Assembly (NCBI RefSeq): GCF_902506655.1
Contig: NZ_LR734808.1
Location: 248,001-312,000, forward strand
Length of the DNA: 64,000 bases
Reading direction: 5' to 3'
DNA from: Marinoscillum sp. 108
Lineage (GTDB): Bacteria > Bacteroidota > Bacteroidia > Cytophagales > Cyclobacteriaceae
Position 1 is the first letter of the stretch; every line of letters begins with the position of its first letter. Below are positions 34,615 through 43,200 of the stretch, piece after piece. Below the pieces are notes generated by a model. That model saw only the letters and a program-made list of their open reading frames with translations. It did no database searches and was not told the DNA's origin. Both the position numbers and the translations under genes were made by a program.

Positions 34615-35505
34615 TTAATTACAACCCTTACCGGAAAATTTGATGTTATCTCCGGAGATGTGACTTTTAGCGTTGAGGATGGTGGAAATGATGTCCACCA
34701 CATTTTCAAGGGGAGTTTCATCAAACTCGGCAGTTATTCTGCATTGTCTGATGGATTTGTTGGTACTTATTTTCACCTGATAGTAGCGTTCGAGTAGCGG
34801 GAGCACCTGGTCAAGCGGCTCGTTTTCAAACTTGAACTGCCCGGTTTTCCAGCCTAAGAGGTTCATGTTGGGGGCAGTAGCCACTCGTATACTTCCCTGA
34901 TTGGTAGCGCTGGCCTGCTGACCTTTGTACACCATTCTCTTGTCTTGCTCGGTTTCTACTCTCACGGTGCCGGAGGTCACCAGTAGTTGCAGACCTTTTC
35001 GAGTGTTCAGGTTAAATGAAGTGCCCAGTACGGTCACTTTGCCGGATGCAGAGGTGATGATAAAAGGAACGCTTCCTTTGGTGACTTCAAAATAGGCTTC
35101 ACCTTTAAGGTTTACAGCTCTTTTTTCAGGAAAGCTGGTCTCGTCATATTGAATTTGACTGTTTTTGGCCAATGTGATAACCGATCCGTCAGGGAGCACT
35201 ACTTCTTGTAGTTGGTCCGAGGAAATTACCTCCGAGAGAGTTGCCGGGGCCTTGGTGTCAATATTTTGAGTAACTGCATAGCCCAATCCGAACAGCACCA
35301 CAAGAACCGCGGCGATTCTCAACAGCAATGGGGTAACGGACCTTTTGGGTACGAGTTGGGTATGAAGCTTGTTCCATGCCGCATCCACATCCACAGGTTG
35401 ATCAAACTCACTCATTTCCATGAACAAATCGAAATCATCCTGCTCTTCCAAATTCTGAGCTTTGGAAGGGGTTCCCTGATTATATTTTTGGATCCAGTTG
35501 GACAT
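34615..35505 (-). CDS. FecR-type anti-sigma factor
   Basis: About 296 residues: a cytoplasmic N-terminal part, a single membrane helix (about 88-105, RIAAVLVVLFGLGYAV), a periplasmic FecR domain (about 120-215; VVLPDGSVITLAKNSQI in part as LPDGSVITLAKNS) and a C-terminal DUF4974 domain (FENEPLDQVLPLLERYY). It holds the ECF sigma factor until the receptor's STN domain signals. Start set at the ATG at 35505; an in-frame TTG five codons upstream is less likely. Sits 59 bases upstream of the receptor start and 52 bases after the sigma gene. Confidence 0.92.
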   Translation of the reverse strand: MSNWIQKYNQGTPSKAQNLEEQDDFDLFMEMSEFDQPVDVDAAWNKLHTQLVPKRSVTPLLLRIAAVLVVLFGLGYAVTQNIDTKAPATLSEVISSDQLQEVVLPDGSVITLAKNSQIQYDETSFPEKRAVNLKGEAYFEVTKGSVPFIITSASGKVTVLGTSFNLNTRKGLQLLVTSGTVRVETEQDKRMVYKGQQASATNQGSIRVATAPNMNLLGWKTGQFKFENEPLDQVLPLLERYYQVKISTNKSIRQCRITAEFDETPLENVVDIISTILNAKSHISGDNIKFSGKGCN

Positions 35506-35557
35506 TTGGTTGTAAGGCAATGAATAGGGGGTACACCCCTAAGGTTGCGAAATATAT

Positions 35558-36121
35558 TTATTTTATTCGGTGATTTTTCAATTCGTCACTCAGTGTTTCC
35601 TTTAATTTTTTTAGTGCTATGCTCATTTGATTTTCCACGGTCTTTACTGAAATCTCCAGGTCTTCGGCTATTTCAGGATAGGTGAGTCCGCCATACCGAC
35701 TCAGCACAAATATGTTTCTGCATTTCTCAGGAAGTTGATCTATCGCATACTGGATTTTCTTTTTCAGAAGTCGGGTGTCGTCCACAAACATTACTGACTC
35801 ACTCGCTGCGGAAATTCCCGACAGATCTGTCATCGATTGTTGTCTTGGGAGCTCCAGTTTGATGTAATTCAAACACTTGTTCTTGACCGATGAGAACAGG
35901 TAAGATTTTAACTCCCCTCTGAGCTCTATTTGTTGGCGCTTTTCCCAGATGTACATAAAGACCTCCTGAGCCATTTCTTCACCAATGTCAGCGTTTCTGA
36001 CCATGCTGGTTGCAAATCTCGCCAATGGGGCATAATACCTCCTGAAGATTACCTCGTATGATTTGAGGTTACCGCCCTTTATTTCCAGAAACAGCTGATG
36101 ATCGTTTGGTTCAGTGCTCAT
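35558..36121 (-). CDS. RNA polymerase ECF sigma factor
   Basis: 187 residues with sigma region 2 (RRYYAPLARFATSMVRN, EEMAQEVFMYIWEKR) and region 4 helix-turn-helix (GLTYPEIAEDLEISVKTVENQM). Directs RNA polymerase to a small set of promoters on release by the FecR protein encoded next. Its start codon is immediately after the stop of the serine hydrolase-like gene, with no spacing, so both are on one transcript. Confidence 0.93.
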   Translation of the reverse strand: MSTEPNDHQLFLEIKGGNLKSYEVIFRRYYAPLARFATSMVRNADIGEEMAQEVFMYIWEKRQQIELRGELKSYLFSSVKNKCLNYIKLELPRQQSMTDLSGISAASESVMFVDDTRLLKKKIQYAIDQLPEKCRNIFVLSRYGGLTYPEIAEDLEISVKTVENQMSIALKKLKETLSDELKNHRIK

Positions 36122-37231
36122 TTAGTTGATAGAGGAGTGTTGGGCAGCCTCCAGGGACTTGAGTAAAACAATAAGGGATGGATTAAATATCGACCCGTAA
36201 TAATAATTTTCGGCCATCACGCAGACCACCATTTGCTGGTCGGGTATGATGTACAGGTTTTGGCCTGCTTCGCCAGAGAGAAAGTAGGTATTTCGCACCT
36301 GAGACAGGTATCTGTTAAGGAAGTCTTCTGTAAATATCCACCAGCCATATCCCACACTGTAGTCCAATGAGGTTTGGACTTTGGTGGTGGTGACCTCTAG
36401 TATCCAATCACGATCTATCAGCCGCTGCTTATTCACCCAGCGCCCCTCCTGTAGGACCAGGTAACCGATCTTCGCAAAATCCAGAGTGGTCATTTTGAGT
36501 CCGTTGGCGCAGTTGAGGGTGCCGTCAGGGGAGGTTTCCCACTGGTAGCCGGTGATATTAAGTGGCTCTAACAGATGGGTATTAATGTACTCTTCCAGTT
36601 GGCCGGTGGGCAGTACATTTTGAATAATTCTAGCAATGACCAGTCCCATGCCCGTGTTGATAACAAATCTCAGACCAGGGTCTGCCTCCAGTGATTTACC
36701 AAGAATGTATGCGGGCCAGTCACTTGTACTACGCATTTTTTGAAAATCACTATCGCCTCTTTGGATGTTGACATGAGGCTCATTCCAGCTGATGCCTGAC
36801 TTATGTGTCAGGAGGTGTCTGATGGTGATTTCGCGCTTCTTGGGACTGTTAGAGAAGATCGTTTCATATTCTGGCAGGTATGAGTAGATCGGATCATCCA
36901 GACTTTGAATATATCCGTCTTTAAGGATTTGATCCAAAAGCAATACGATGATTGAGAACGCAGACTTACCTATTGGCTTGAGTTGATTACGGGCAGAGAA
37001 GTTGTAGTAATTTTCAAAAACCAGTTGATCATTTTTGAGGATGATTAGCCCGGTGACCAGGTTATGGTCTCCTGCTATCAATGCTTCATTGAGGGCATAC
37101 AAGGCATCAGCATCAAGGCCTACCTCAGCCGGCTGGCTATACTTCCAGATGTTTTGATCCTTAGGTAGGTCATCTCCCAGATAGCATCCAGAAAGTGCAA
37201 GAAAAATACCTAAGACGTAGAATTTATTCAT
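36122..37231 (-). CDS. Beta-lactamase-class-C-like lipoprotein, catalytic residues apparently lost
   Basis: 369 residues with a lipoprotein signal (LSGC at about residue 16). The fold is that of serine hydrolases / penicillin-binding-like esterases: TIRHLLTHKSGISW, GMGLVIARII and the C-terminal GEAGQNLYIIPDQQMVV. Where SxxK is expected the sequence reads PIGKSAFS, with Pro at the nucleophile position, and where YxN is expected it reads VIN. By eye both catalytic residues are replaced, suggesting a binding protein rather than an enzyme. It is cotranscribed with the ECF sigma gene (zero spacing) and the preceding gene (ATGA overlap). Confidence 0.8.
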   Translation of the reverse strand: MNKFYVLGIFLALSGCYLGDDLPKDQNIWKYSQPAEVGLDADALYALNEALIAGDHNLVTGLIILKNDQLVFENYYNFSARNQLKPIGKSAFSIIVLLLDQILKDGYIQSLDDPIYSYLPEYETIFSNSPKKREITIRHLLTHKSGISWNEPHVNIQRGDSDFQKMRSTSDWPAYILGKSLEADPGLRFVINTGMGLVIARIIQNVLPTGQLEEYINTHLLEPLNITGYQWETSPDGTLNCANGLKMTTLDFAKIGYLVLQEGRWVNKQRLIDRDWILEVTTTKVQTSLDYSVGYGWWIFTEDFLNRYLSQVRNTYFLSGEAGQNLYIIPDQQMVVCVMAENYYYGSIFNPSLIVLLKSLEAAQHSSIN

Positions 37232-37839
37232 TTGAAGTATCCTGCCTTTAAACCGAAACCAGCGGTGAACCCCGAAAATTCCCCTGAGTCTGTGCCAGTC
37301 AGAGAAAGATTGTAGATTTTCCGATAGCCAGAAGTTATAAAAAGTTTGAGATACCTGAAAGGTACCCCACTTATCTGGATTTCGGGTTTGATCAAATCAA
37401 ACTCATCTCTGGAAAAATCTGCCCGGGAGTCTGTACGTTCCCAGATCATGTCTCCATGTCCATAGTTGAGTCTTATATCAAGTTCGAACTGATTTATACG
37501 TAAAACCTGCATGCCTAGATAGCCTCCGCCAAACATATATTCAAGTTTAAAGCTGTTGGGAAAAACCAGAGTCTTTTCATAGTGCCCTTTGAAAGTACTG
37601 AGGAATACACCTCCAGAAACCCTGCGATAGGAGAGCCCAAATCCGATTTGATCACAGGCGTACGGGCCTTCGGGCCCCGGGGTAACTTCTATCAGCGGTT
37701 CCAAATAAAGGCCATATTGATAAAGTGCCTGATCATGGTATACGGCAGTGTCCGCAGTATTCAGGGTGTCCAGACTTCTTTCCTGGGCAAATAGCCTGGC
37801 CATGGTACATGTAAGGAGGATGATAAAGACTATTCGCAT
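37228..37839 (-). CDS. Putative outer-membrane beta-barrel protein
   Basis: 203 residues with a signal peptide (cleavage near LFAQ-E), alternating aromatic/hydrophobic strands (FGLSYRRVSGGVF, LEYMFGGGYLG, LDIRLNYGHGD) and a C-terminal aromatic residue (GYFK), the look of a small outer-membrane barrel. Ends in an ATGA overlap with the serine hydrolase-like gene, so it is first in the minus-strand ECF/TonB receptor operon. No family recognised. Confidence 0.65.
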   Translation of the reverse strand: MRIVFIILLTCTMARLFAQERSLDTLNTADTAVYHDQALYQYGLYLEPLIEVTPGPEGPYACDQIGFGLSYRRVSGGVFLSTFKGHYEKTLVFPNSFKLEYMFGGGYLGMQVLRINQFELDIRLNYGHGDMIWERTDSRADFSRDEFDLIKPEIQISGVPFRYLKLFITSGYRKIYNLSLTGTDSGEFSGFTAGFGLKAGYFK

Positions 37840-37949
37840 ATACTATGAAGCTGGCGGCTTAGCGTACCGTAAACTTACCTTTTTGAATATTTTTTTGTAG
37901 CGATGCAACCTTATTAATTTACTCAAGTCCTTTGTACGAAAATTGTTTA

Positions 37950-38513
37950 ATGGGATTGGAAGCTTCAACCGTCAACCTACATTTTGAGATCATAGAGAGA
38001 TGCCGTCATGGAGATGAGGCTGCGCAGTATGAACTGTACAGGCTCTACTCAAAGGCGATGTTTAATACTGCATTTAGAATATGTGGGGCCAGAGAGGAAG
38101 CGGAGGATGTGCTGCAGGAGTCCTTTTTGAGTGCATTTAAACACATTGCTTCTTACAGAGCCGAAGCTTCATTCGGAGCCTGGCTGAAGAGAATAGTGGT
38201 GAACAAGGCCCTCTCGGCCCTGAAGAAAAACGCCAGAGAGGCCCTGATGATGGAGGAGGTAGTGGATGAGCACCAGTATGAAGTTCAGAACAACGATACA
38301 CCCGCGACCATCGACGTGGATCGGGTAAGAATGGCAGTGATGGAGCTGCCCACAGGATTCAGAAGTGTGTTGTCGCTCTATTTATTCGAAGGGTACGACC
38401 ACAAGGAGATTAGTGAGATATTGGGGATTTCCGAGTCTACATCCAAAACCCAATATAAAAGAGCGAAAGATAAATTGAGATCACTATTAGAAAAGGAGGT
38501 AAGCCATGGATGA
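37950..38513 (+). CDS. RNA polymerase ECF sigma factor
   Basis: 187 residues with region 2 (AMFNTAFRICGAREEAEDVLQESF in part as EEAEDVLQESFLSAF) and region 4 (LYLFEGYDHKEISEILGISESTSKTQYKRAK in part as HKEISEILGISESTSK). Start set at the ATG at 37950 (MGLEAS) rather than an in-frame TTG 18 bases upstream. Its stop overlaps the next gene by eight bases, and it diverges from the other sigma cassette across a 110-base gap. Confidence 0.92.
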   Translation: MGLEASTVNLHFEIIERCRHGDEAAQYELYRLYSKAMFNTAFRICGAREEAEDVLQESFLSAFKHIASYRAEASFGAWLKRIVVNKALSALKKNAREALMMEEVVDEHQYEVQNNDTPATIDVDRVRMAVMELPTGFRSVLSLYLFEGYDHKEISEILGISESTSKTQYKRAKDKLRSLLEKEVSHG

Positions 38514-39030
38514 TCAGTTAGAAAGATTCATTTCAGAAAATAGGGCCGCTTTTGATCAGGAGGAACCCTCACCCCAGGTGTGGAGCGAAATTTCCAGAAA
38601 ACAACGGCGCCCTGGTATCTGGGTGGGATGGTGGAAGGTGGCAGCGATCTGCTTTCTTATTTCCACAGTTTACCTGATTGTAGACCGGCATCAGTCTGAT
38701 GGAGGTGCTATACTTGAGCCTGGGGATGAGCTTGCGGAATTTGCCTTGGTGGAGGACTATTATACCTCCATGATTGCCCAGCGAAAATCCCAGCTCGCTG
38801 AATTATCCGATTCCGAACTGCGTAGAAATTTCCTTCTGGAAATACAGCGGTTGGATGATCGGTATGCTGAGCTAAAAGAAACCTATACCGCTCAGAATGC
38901 CAGTGTGATGCTGTCAGATGCCATGATTAACAACCTGAAGCTGAGAATAGATATTCTGGATCAGCAACTAAGAATTTTGAAAGAACTAAAAGACCAAGAA
39001 AATGAGAATGTATCCCAAATTGAAATTTGA
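38506..39030 (+). CDS. Anti-sigma-like single-span membrane protein
   Basis: 174 residues: short cytoplasmic N-terminus with PSPQVWSEI, one membrane helix (about 46-60, VAAICFLISTVYLIV) and a helical C-terminal part with coiled-coil character (about 85-170). No FecR domain. Overlap with the sigma gene and the position make it the likely anti-sigma factor. A strong Shine-Dalgarno, AAGGAGGT, lies just before its start, inside the sigma gene, which is rare in this phylum and may set its translation level. Confidence 0.75.
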   Translation: MDDQLERFISENRAAFDQEEPSPQVWSEISRKQRRPGIWVGWWKVAAICFLISTVYLIVDRHQSDGGAILEPGDELAEFALVEDYYTSMIAQRKSQLAELSDSELRRNFLLEIQRLDDRYAELKETYTAQNASVMLSDAMINNLKLRIDILDQQLRILKELKDQENENVSQIEI

Positions 39031-40057
39031 GCTAATGGCGTTGTTGTTACTGTGCACCTATTACGGGTATTCAGGTGTGCTGGAGGAGAAGAAGCAAGTG
39101 ATAGAGAAGTCATATGACGTCACCGAAAAGACCGCTTTTGAAGCGACCAATCAATTCGGAGATGTGCATGTAAACACCTGGGACCAGAAGAAACTCAAAG
39201 TGGTGGTGGAGATCACTGCCAATGGGAAAAGTGAGGAACGTGCACAGAAGATGCTGGACAGGATCAGTATTCAGATTGTGACCAAGGGAAGTCTCATCTC
39301 ATTTGTCACAGCCATGGATGGCAATATGAATGCAAAAGGAGATGAGTCATTCAGGATAGACTACACTGTAAACCTCCCGGCTGGCAATAAAGTGGCTGTG
39401 ACCAACAAATTTGGAGATATCTATCTGGGTAACCGGACTGGTGATGTCGACCTGGACCTGAGCTATGGAAACCTGAAGGCGGAAGACATTCAGGGGTATC
39501 TGGAACTTGAGCTCTCGTTTGGGAAGGGATTTCTTGGTAACACGGGCAAGTCTCACATCGAGGTGAAATATTCTGAGCTGGATATGGGGAACGCCACTAG
39601 CATAGAGATGGAACAACAGTTTTCGGATGTGGAGATCGGTGATGTAGATGAATTGGAGATTGAGAGTAAGTATGGCGCTGTGACCCTGGGCACTGTAGGG
39701 GTAGTGGACTCTGATGTGCAGTTCTCCGGATTCAAAATAGAACGATTGCTCAAGAGTCTGTATATGGAAGCCAACTACGTGTCGGAGTTCGAAATCAAGA
39801 GTCTGAGTAAGGATTTCACAAAAGTGTCTTTTTTTGGAAAGTTTAGTACGATCAACATCCGTCTGGAAGAAGGATTGAAAGCTGACCTGGAGGCTGAGTT
39901 TAGCTTTTCCAATATGAATTCCAGTATTTCAAACATGGAAACCTATTACAGGGTAAAAGAAGATCACAGAAGTGAATACAAAGCGAGAATAGGTGGGGGT
40001 GATCCTAATAAAAAGATCATTGTGAAGTCGAGCTATGGGGACCTGCGGCTCAGGTGA
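39002..40057 (+). CDS. Exported DUF4097-like beta-solenoid protein
   Basis: 351 residues with a signal peptide, then repeated short beta strands with the pattern NxFGDVHV, NKFGDIYLGN, LSYGNLKAED, SKYGAVTLG and SSYGDLRLR, the regular turns of a right-handed beta structure as in DUF4097/putative adhesins. Overlaps the preceding gene by 29 bases, so the ECF sigma, membrane protein and this protein form one operon. Its role is unknown; it may be an envelope target or part of stress sensing. Confidence 0.75.
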   Translation: MRMYPKLKFELMALLLLCTYYGYSGVLEEKKQVIEKSYDVTEKTAFEATNQFGDVHVNTWDQKKLKVVVEITANGKSEERAQKMLDRISIQIVTKGSLISFVTAMDGNMNAKGDESFRIDYTVNLPAGNKVAVTNKFGDIYLGNRTGDVDLDLSYGNLKAEDIQGYLELELSFGKGFLGNTGKSHIEVKYSELDMGNATSIEMEQQFSDVEIGDVDELEIESKYGAVTLGTVGVVDSDVQFSGFKIERLLKSLYMEANYVSEFEIKSLSKDFTKVSFFGKFSTINIRLEEGLKADLEAEFSFSNMNSSISNMETYYRVKEDHRSEYKARIGGGDPNKKIIVKSSYGDLRLR

Positions 40058-40061
40058 TTCC

Positions 40062-40772
40062 TCAGAACAGGCCTGTGAGCTCGAAGTTCTCTTTGGTAGA
40101 GTCTTTGATTTTGCCACCCTCACATTTAATCACACGCGCAGGAAATTTTTGAAGAAGGTGATGGTTGTGCGTGGCCATCACCACTGAGGTGCCGCTTTTG
40201 TTGATCTCGAGGAAGAGCTTCATGATGCCGTCAGAGACCTCTGGGTCGAGATTTCCTGTGGGCTCATCAGCAAATAGGATCTGGGGCTCATTGATCAGCG
40301 CACGGGCGATTACCACACGCTGCTGTTCACCACCACTCAGCTGATGGGGCATTTTGGAAGATACAGAGCCCAGTCCTACGCGCATGAGCACCTCGGCCAG
40401 CCGGCTCTTCATTTTCGACTTTTCTTTCCACCCTGTAGCTTTCATGACAAAGTACAGATTCTCTGCCACGCTCCGGTCATAAAAGAGCTCAAAGTCCTGA
40501 AAAATAATGCCTATTTTCCTTCGTAGATAGGGGACATCAGAGGATTTGATTCCTCTGATGTCATATCCCACTACTTTAATATCTCCCAATCTGAGTGGAA
40601 GATCGCCGTACAGCGTTTTCAGGAGTGAAGATTTACCACTGCCTGTTCTTCCTACCAGATATAAAAACTCACCCTTGCCAATATCAAACGTGATCTCACT
40701 CAGTACCGTGGCATGATCCTGAAAGATGTTGGCATTCCTGATGGAAACAATGGGTTCGTCTGAGAAGGACAT
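40062..40772 (-). CDS. ftsE: FtsE-type ABC ATPase
   Basis: 236 residues: Walker A GRTGSGKSSLL, signature LSGGEQQRVVIARAL, Walker B ILFADEPTGNLD, and the GTSVVMATHNHHLL end of FtsE/LolD-type ATPases. FtsE with FtsX controls peptidoglycan hydrolysis at division; no ftsX lies beside it. The start at 40772 avoids overlap with the small upstream gene (a longer in-frame start exists at 40817). Runs tail-to-tail with the DUF4097-like gene, separated by four bases. The symbol is by similarity only. Confidence 0.75.
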   Translation of the reverse strand: MSFSDEPIVSIRNANIFQDHATVLSEITFDIGKGEFLYLVGRTGSGKSSLLKTLYGDLPLRLGDIKVVGYDIRGIKSSDVPYLRRKIGIIFQDFELFYDRSVAENLYFVMKATGWKEKSKMKSRLAEVLMRVGLGSVSSKMPHQLSGGEQQRVVIARALINEPQILFADEPTGNLDPEVSDGIMKLFLEINKSGTSVVMATHNHHLLQKFPARVIKCEGGKIKDSTKENFELTGLF

Positions 40773-40776
40773 AATG

Positions 40777-40980
40777 TTAGATTTCCAATTTTTGAAGCTT
40801 TCCGAAAGGGAGCTCATCGATTACCGCTTTGAGCTCCGCTTCTTTCCCCTCCAGTCCAAATTTCTCCAGTTTCTGAAGGGGTCTGTCAGCCCTGAAATAG
40901 GCAATAAGTACAAATTTGTCATCTCGTAGTTGGATGTAGTCCGGAATCTTGGCCTTCCCCTTTACTTTAATGATATACAT
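40777..40980 (-). CDS. Small conserved-looking protein upstream of ftsE
   Basis: 67 residues from the ATG at 40980 (MYIIKVKGKAK). Alternating beta strands and one helix: a short ferredoxin- or ubiquitin-like fold is possible. Its stop is four bases before the FtsE start, so the two are cotranscribed. Function unknown. Confidence 0.65.
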   Translation of the reverse strand: MYIIKVKGKAKIPDYIQLRDDKFVLIAYFRADRPLQKLEKFGLEGKEAELKAVIDELPFGKLQKLEI

Positions 40981-41022
40981 GGTAGCAGCACAAACGTTCA
41001 TCATCCAAACTATCAGATGTGC

Positions 41023-41679
41023 TTACTTGTTGCCTTTTTTGTAATCTGCGAGGAATTTTTCCAGGCCACTGTCAGTCAAAGGATGCTTTAGCAAGCCGGT
41101 GATGACAGATAGGGGACAAGTCACTACATCCGCACCGATTTCGGCACATTGGATCAGGTGCATGTTATGTCTTACAGATGCAGCAAGCACCTCAGTTTCA
41201 AATTCGTAATTGTCAAAGATCTGAACGATCTGCTCAATCAATGTGAGGCCATCAAACCCAATATCGTCCAACCTGCCGATGAAAGGAGAGATATAGCTGG
41301 CACCGGCTTTGGCTGCTAATATGGCCTGACCTGCACTGAAAATCAAGGTGCAATTGGTTCGGATTCCTTCATCTGTAAGGGCCTTGATCGCTTTTACTCC
41401 GTCTTTGATCATCGGGATTTTCACCACGATCTTATCATCAATTTTGGCCAGCTCTTTACCTTCTTTGAGCATGGCTTCATACTCAGTAGAGATCACCTCA
41501 GCGCTTACATTGTCATCTACTATGTTGCAGATGTCTTTGTAGTGTTTCAATATATTGTCCTTACCTGTGATTCCTTCCTTGGCCATCAAAGATGGATTGG
41601 TGGTCACACCATCCAATACGCCCAGGTCATAGGCTTCCTGAATCTCATCAAGGTTTGCTGTGTCTATGAAAAATTTCAT
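41023..41679 (-). CDS. Transaldolase / fructose-6-phosphate aldolase family
   Basis: 218 residues, the short form of transaldolase. [16 protein letters not shown] and [13 protein letters not shown] open the barrel; the Schiff-base Lys is in VKIPMIKDG (about residue 86). [14 protein letters not shown] and ADVVTCPL are also typical. It takes part in the non-oxidative pentose phosphate pathway (dihydroxyacetone transfer between sugar phosphates); fructose-6-phosphate aldolase activity is the alternative. Single gene. Confidence 0.92.
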   Translation of the reverse strand: MKFFIDTANLDEIQEAYDLGVLDGVTTNPSLMAKEGITGKDNILKHYKDICNIVDDNVSAEVISTEYEAMLKEGKELAKIDDKIVVKIPMIKDGVKAIKALTDEGIRTNCTLIFSAGQAILAAKAGASYISPFIGRLDDIGFDGLTLIEQIVQIFDNYEFETEVLAASVRHNMHLIQCAEIGADVVTCPLSVITGLLKHPLTDSGLEKFLADYKKGNK

Positions 41680-41741
41680 GTGTTCTTTTCTGTTTGTATG
41701 ATTAAAAAATATGACTTAAAATTAGGACAATGTGGGGAAAC

Positions 41742-41840
41742 AAAAAAGGCAAACGAAATGTCGCACCGCTACAACCGCCTACCCTTGCTACCTTCCGGTC
41801 CTGGGGGATTCAGCAGGAGCTGGTCGCATCCGTTTGCCAG
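41742..41840 (-). ncRNA. ffs: Signal recognition particle RNA (4.5S type)
   Basis: On the minus strand the conserved SRP domain IV is present: CCAGGACCGGAAGGTAGCAA (GGAAG tetraloop side plus the AGCA asymmetric loop). Outer arms GGCAAACG (41838-41831) and CGTTTGCC (41755-41748) pair at the ends, and the inner arm ATGCGACC pairs with GGTTGTAGCGGT. TTTTTTG follows at once (41747-41741) as a terminator. Size is about 91-99 nt, the Alu-less bacterial type. Binds Ffh for targeting membrane proteins. Confidence 0.92.
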
Positions 41841-41844
41841 GTTG

Positions 41845-41852
41845 CAAAGGTA
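41845..41852 (-). promoter_or_regulatory. -7 element of the SRP RNA gene
   Basis: TACCTTTG on the minus strand, an exact TAnnTTTG, with the first paired base of the RNA seven bases downstream. Confidence 0.65.
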
Positions 41853-41877
41853 ACAAAGAAATGCCCTTAAGATGAAA

Positions 41878-42060
41878 TTATAATTCAGAAATAGATCGAT
41901 ATTCTTCGCTATGATAGTCGCCACCTGCTCTATCTGGCTCAGCATCATTATCCAGGCTTTCATTATCCTCCTCCAAATCAGAGAAATAGCTATCCGGCAC
42001 GTCATCGTACTCCATATAGTCCTGAGCATCTATGTCATTTTCTCTCATGTTAAATCTCAT
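41878..42060 (-). CDS. Small acidic protein, function unknown
   Basis: 60 residues from the ATG at 42060 (MRFNMREND), about one third Asp or Glu, no membrane segment and predicted to be disordered. An in-frame GTG three codons upstream is an alternative. It ends 26 bases before the SRP RNA promoter. Such acidic small proteins are common and unassigned; codon use looks normal, but the composition makes a spurious ORF possible. Confidence 0.45.
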   Translation of the reverse strand: MRFNMRENDIDAQDYMEYDDVPDSYFSDLEEDNESLDNDAEPDRAGGDYHSEEYRSISEL

Positions 42061-42196
42061 TTGATTCACTGGCTAAATTATCCTGAAGCACGCTTAAAGA
42101 AATCACTGGGTAGGTTATCTCTTGTTTAGAAGATTGTTATGTTAAAACTTTCCGAATAGGATTTCAGATGTAACCTTCTCAAATGCGTGGATAATG

Positions 42197-42229
42197 TTTG
42201 TATTACTACGCGTAAGGGGTGTATTTTTG
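42197..42229 (+). promoter_or_regulatory. Promoter of the bTHX gene
   Basis: TTTG (42197-42200), 21 bases, TATTTTTG (42222-42229): a full match to the Bacteroidota -33/-7 consensus. A small hairpin, GAAGT-tttat-ACTTC, follows at about 42231-42245 in the leader. Confidence 0.7.
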
Positions 42230-42260
42230 TGAAGTTTTATACTTCAAACTCAATAAGAAT

Positions 42261-42380
42261 ATGGGAAAAGGAGATAGAAAAACACGCAGAGGTAAAATAG
42301 CCAAAGGAACCTATGGTGTCAGAAGACCCAAGAACACAACCGGGAAAGCTGAAGCACCAAAAAAAGGCAAGAAAAAGTAA
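42261..42380 (+). CDS. 30S ribosomal protein bTHX
   Basis: 39 residues, starting MGKGDRKTRRGKIAKGTYG and ending in a Lys-rich tail (KKGKKK). This is the typical sequence of ribosomal protein THX, which binds the top of the 30S head and stabilises 16S rRNA. The gene is short and easily missed. Confidence 0.93.
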   Translation: MGKGDRKTRRGKIAKGTYGVRRPKNTTGKAEAPKKGKKK

Positions 42381-42472
42381 CACAGGCCGTTTAAGTGTGA
42401 TTGGGCATTAACCCCGGCATTTCCACGGATTATTCCAGAAACATTGTTGGGGCCTGCGAGGTGGTATATTTT

Positions 42473-43168
42473 ATGAGAAAAATTCTGATCATTCTGTTAA
42501 TAGTAACTGCCGGACAGGGAGCGTATGCCCAGGTGAAGGGGTTTGTGGGGCTGAAAGGTGGAGGACATCTGAGTACCGCGTATATCGAACATACGATCTA
42601 TAACACCTTTATGAATACCGGGTTCATTCCCGGTTATCAGGGTGGATTGATGCTTAAATTATTCACGAATAGGTCCAGTACCTCATTTCTCAATGCCGGA
42701 CTGCAATCTGGCCTGGCTTATGAGCAGAAGGGGTGGAAGCAAACTTTTGCTACAGATGAACCCACTTACCATATCAAGATGTCTTACCTCAATTTTCCGG
42801 TGGAGGCCATGGCCTATGCGGGAAAAGGCAACACAAAGTTTTTCTTTACATTAGGGATGTTTACCGAGTGGCTCGTCAATGTGGAGAAAGATCCTGATCC
42901 CAATCCTGACAACATGGGGACTGGTGTGGAGTTTTATACCTATGAGGAAAACCGCGACCGAACCTTTGGGTATGGAGTGCGATTATCTCTGGGTGTGCAG
43001 CATGAATTTCCTTTTGGGGCCATTCACCTAGATGGGTTTATCTCCTATAGTGTGAGCAGTCTTATGAAAACGGAGGATTTAGATAACCGCCTTCCGGATC
43101 TCAGTAATCATTATCTGGCAGGATTTACCGTTGCCTACATGATTCCTTTCGGGAAGATGGATTTTTAG
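42473..43168 (+). CDS. Outer-membrane beta-barrel (porin-like) protein
   Basis: 231 residues from the ATG at 42473, with a signal peptide ending AYAQ. Alternating strands such as GFVGLKGGGHLST, QSGLAYEQKGWKQ and FGYGVRLSLGVQHEF and a C-terminal strand ending MDF match the small PorT-like/OmpW-like barrels of Bacteroidota (outer membrane protein beta-barrel domain). Function unknown. A longer TTG-started frame from 42401 lacks a signal peptide and was not used. Confidence 0.78.
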   Translation: MRKILIILLIVTAGQGAYAQVKGFVGLKGGGHLSTAYIEHTIYNTFMNTGFIPGYQGGLMLKLFTNRSSTSFLNAGLQSGLAYEQKGWKQTFATDEPTYHIKMSYLNFPVEAMAYAGKGNTKFFFTLGMFTEWLVNVEKDPDPNPDNMGTGVEFYTYEENRDRTFGYGVRLSLGVQHEFPFGAIHLDGFISYSVSSLMKTEDLDNRLPDLSNHYLAGFTVAYMIPFGKMDF

Positions 43169-43200
43169 GGTAACTTTCTGTACCCAAACCCATCATTCTC

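Noticed and set aside
42401-42472. N-terminal extension of the porin-like gene from a TTG
   Set aside because: The extension has no signal character; the ATG at 42473 begins a normal signal peptide.
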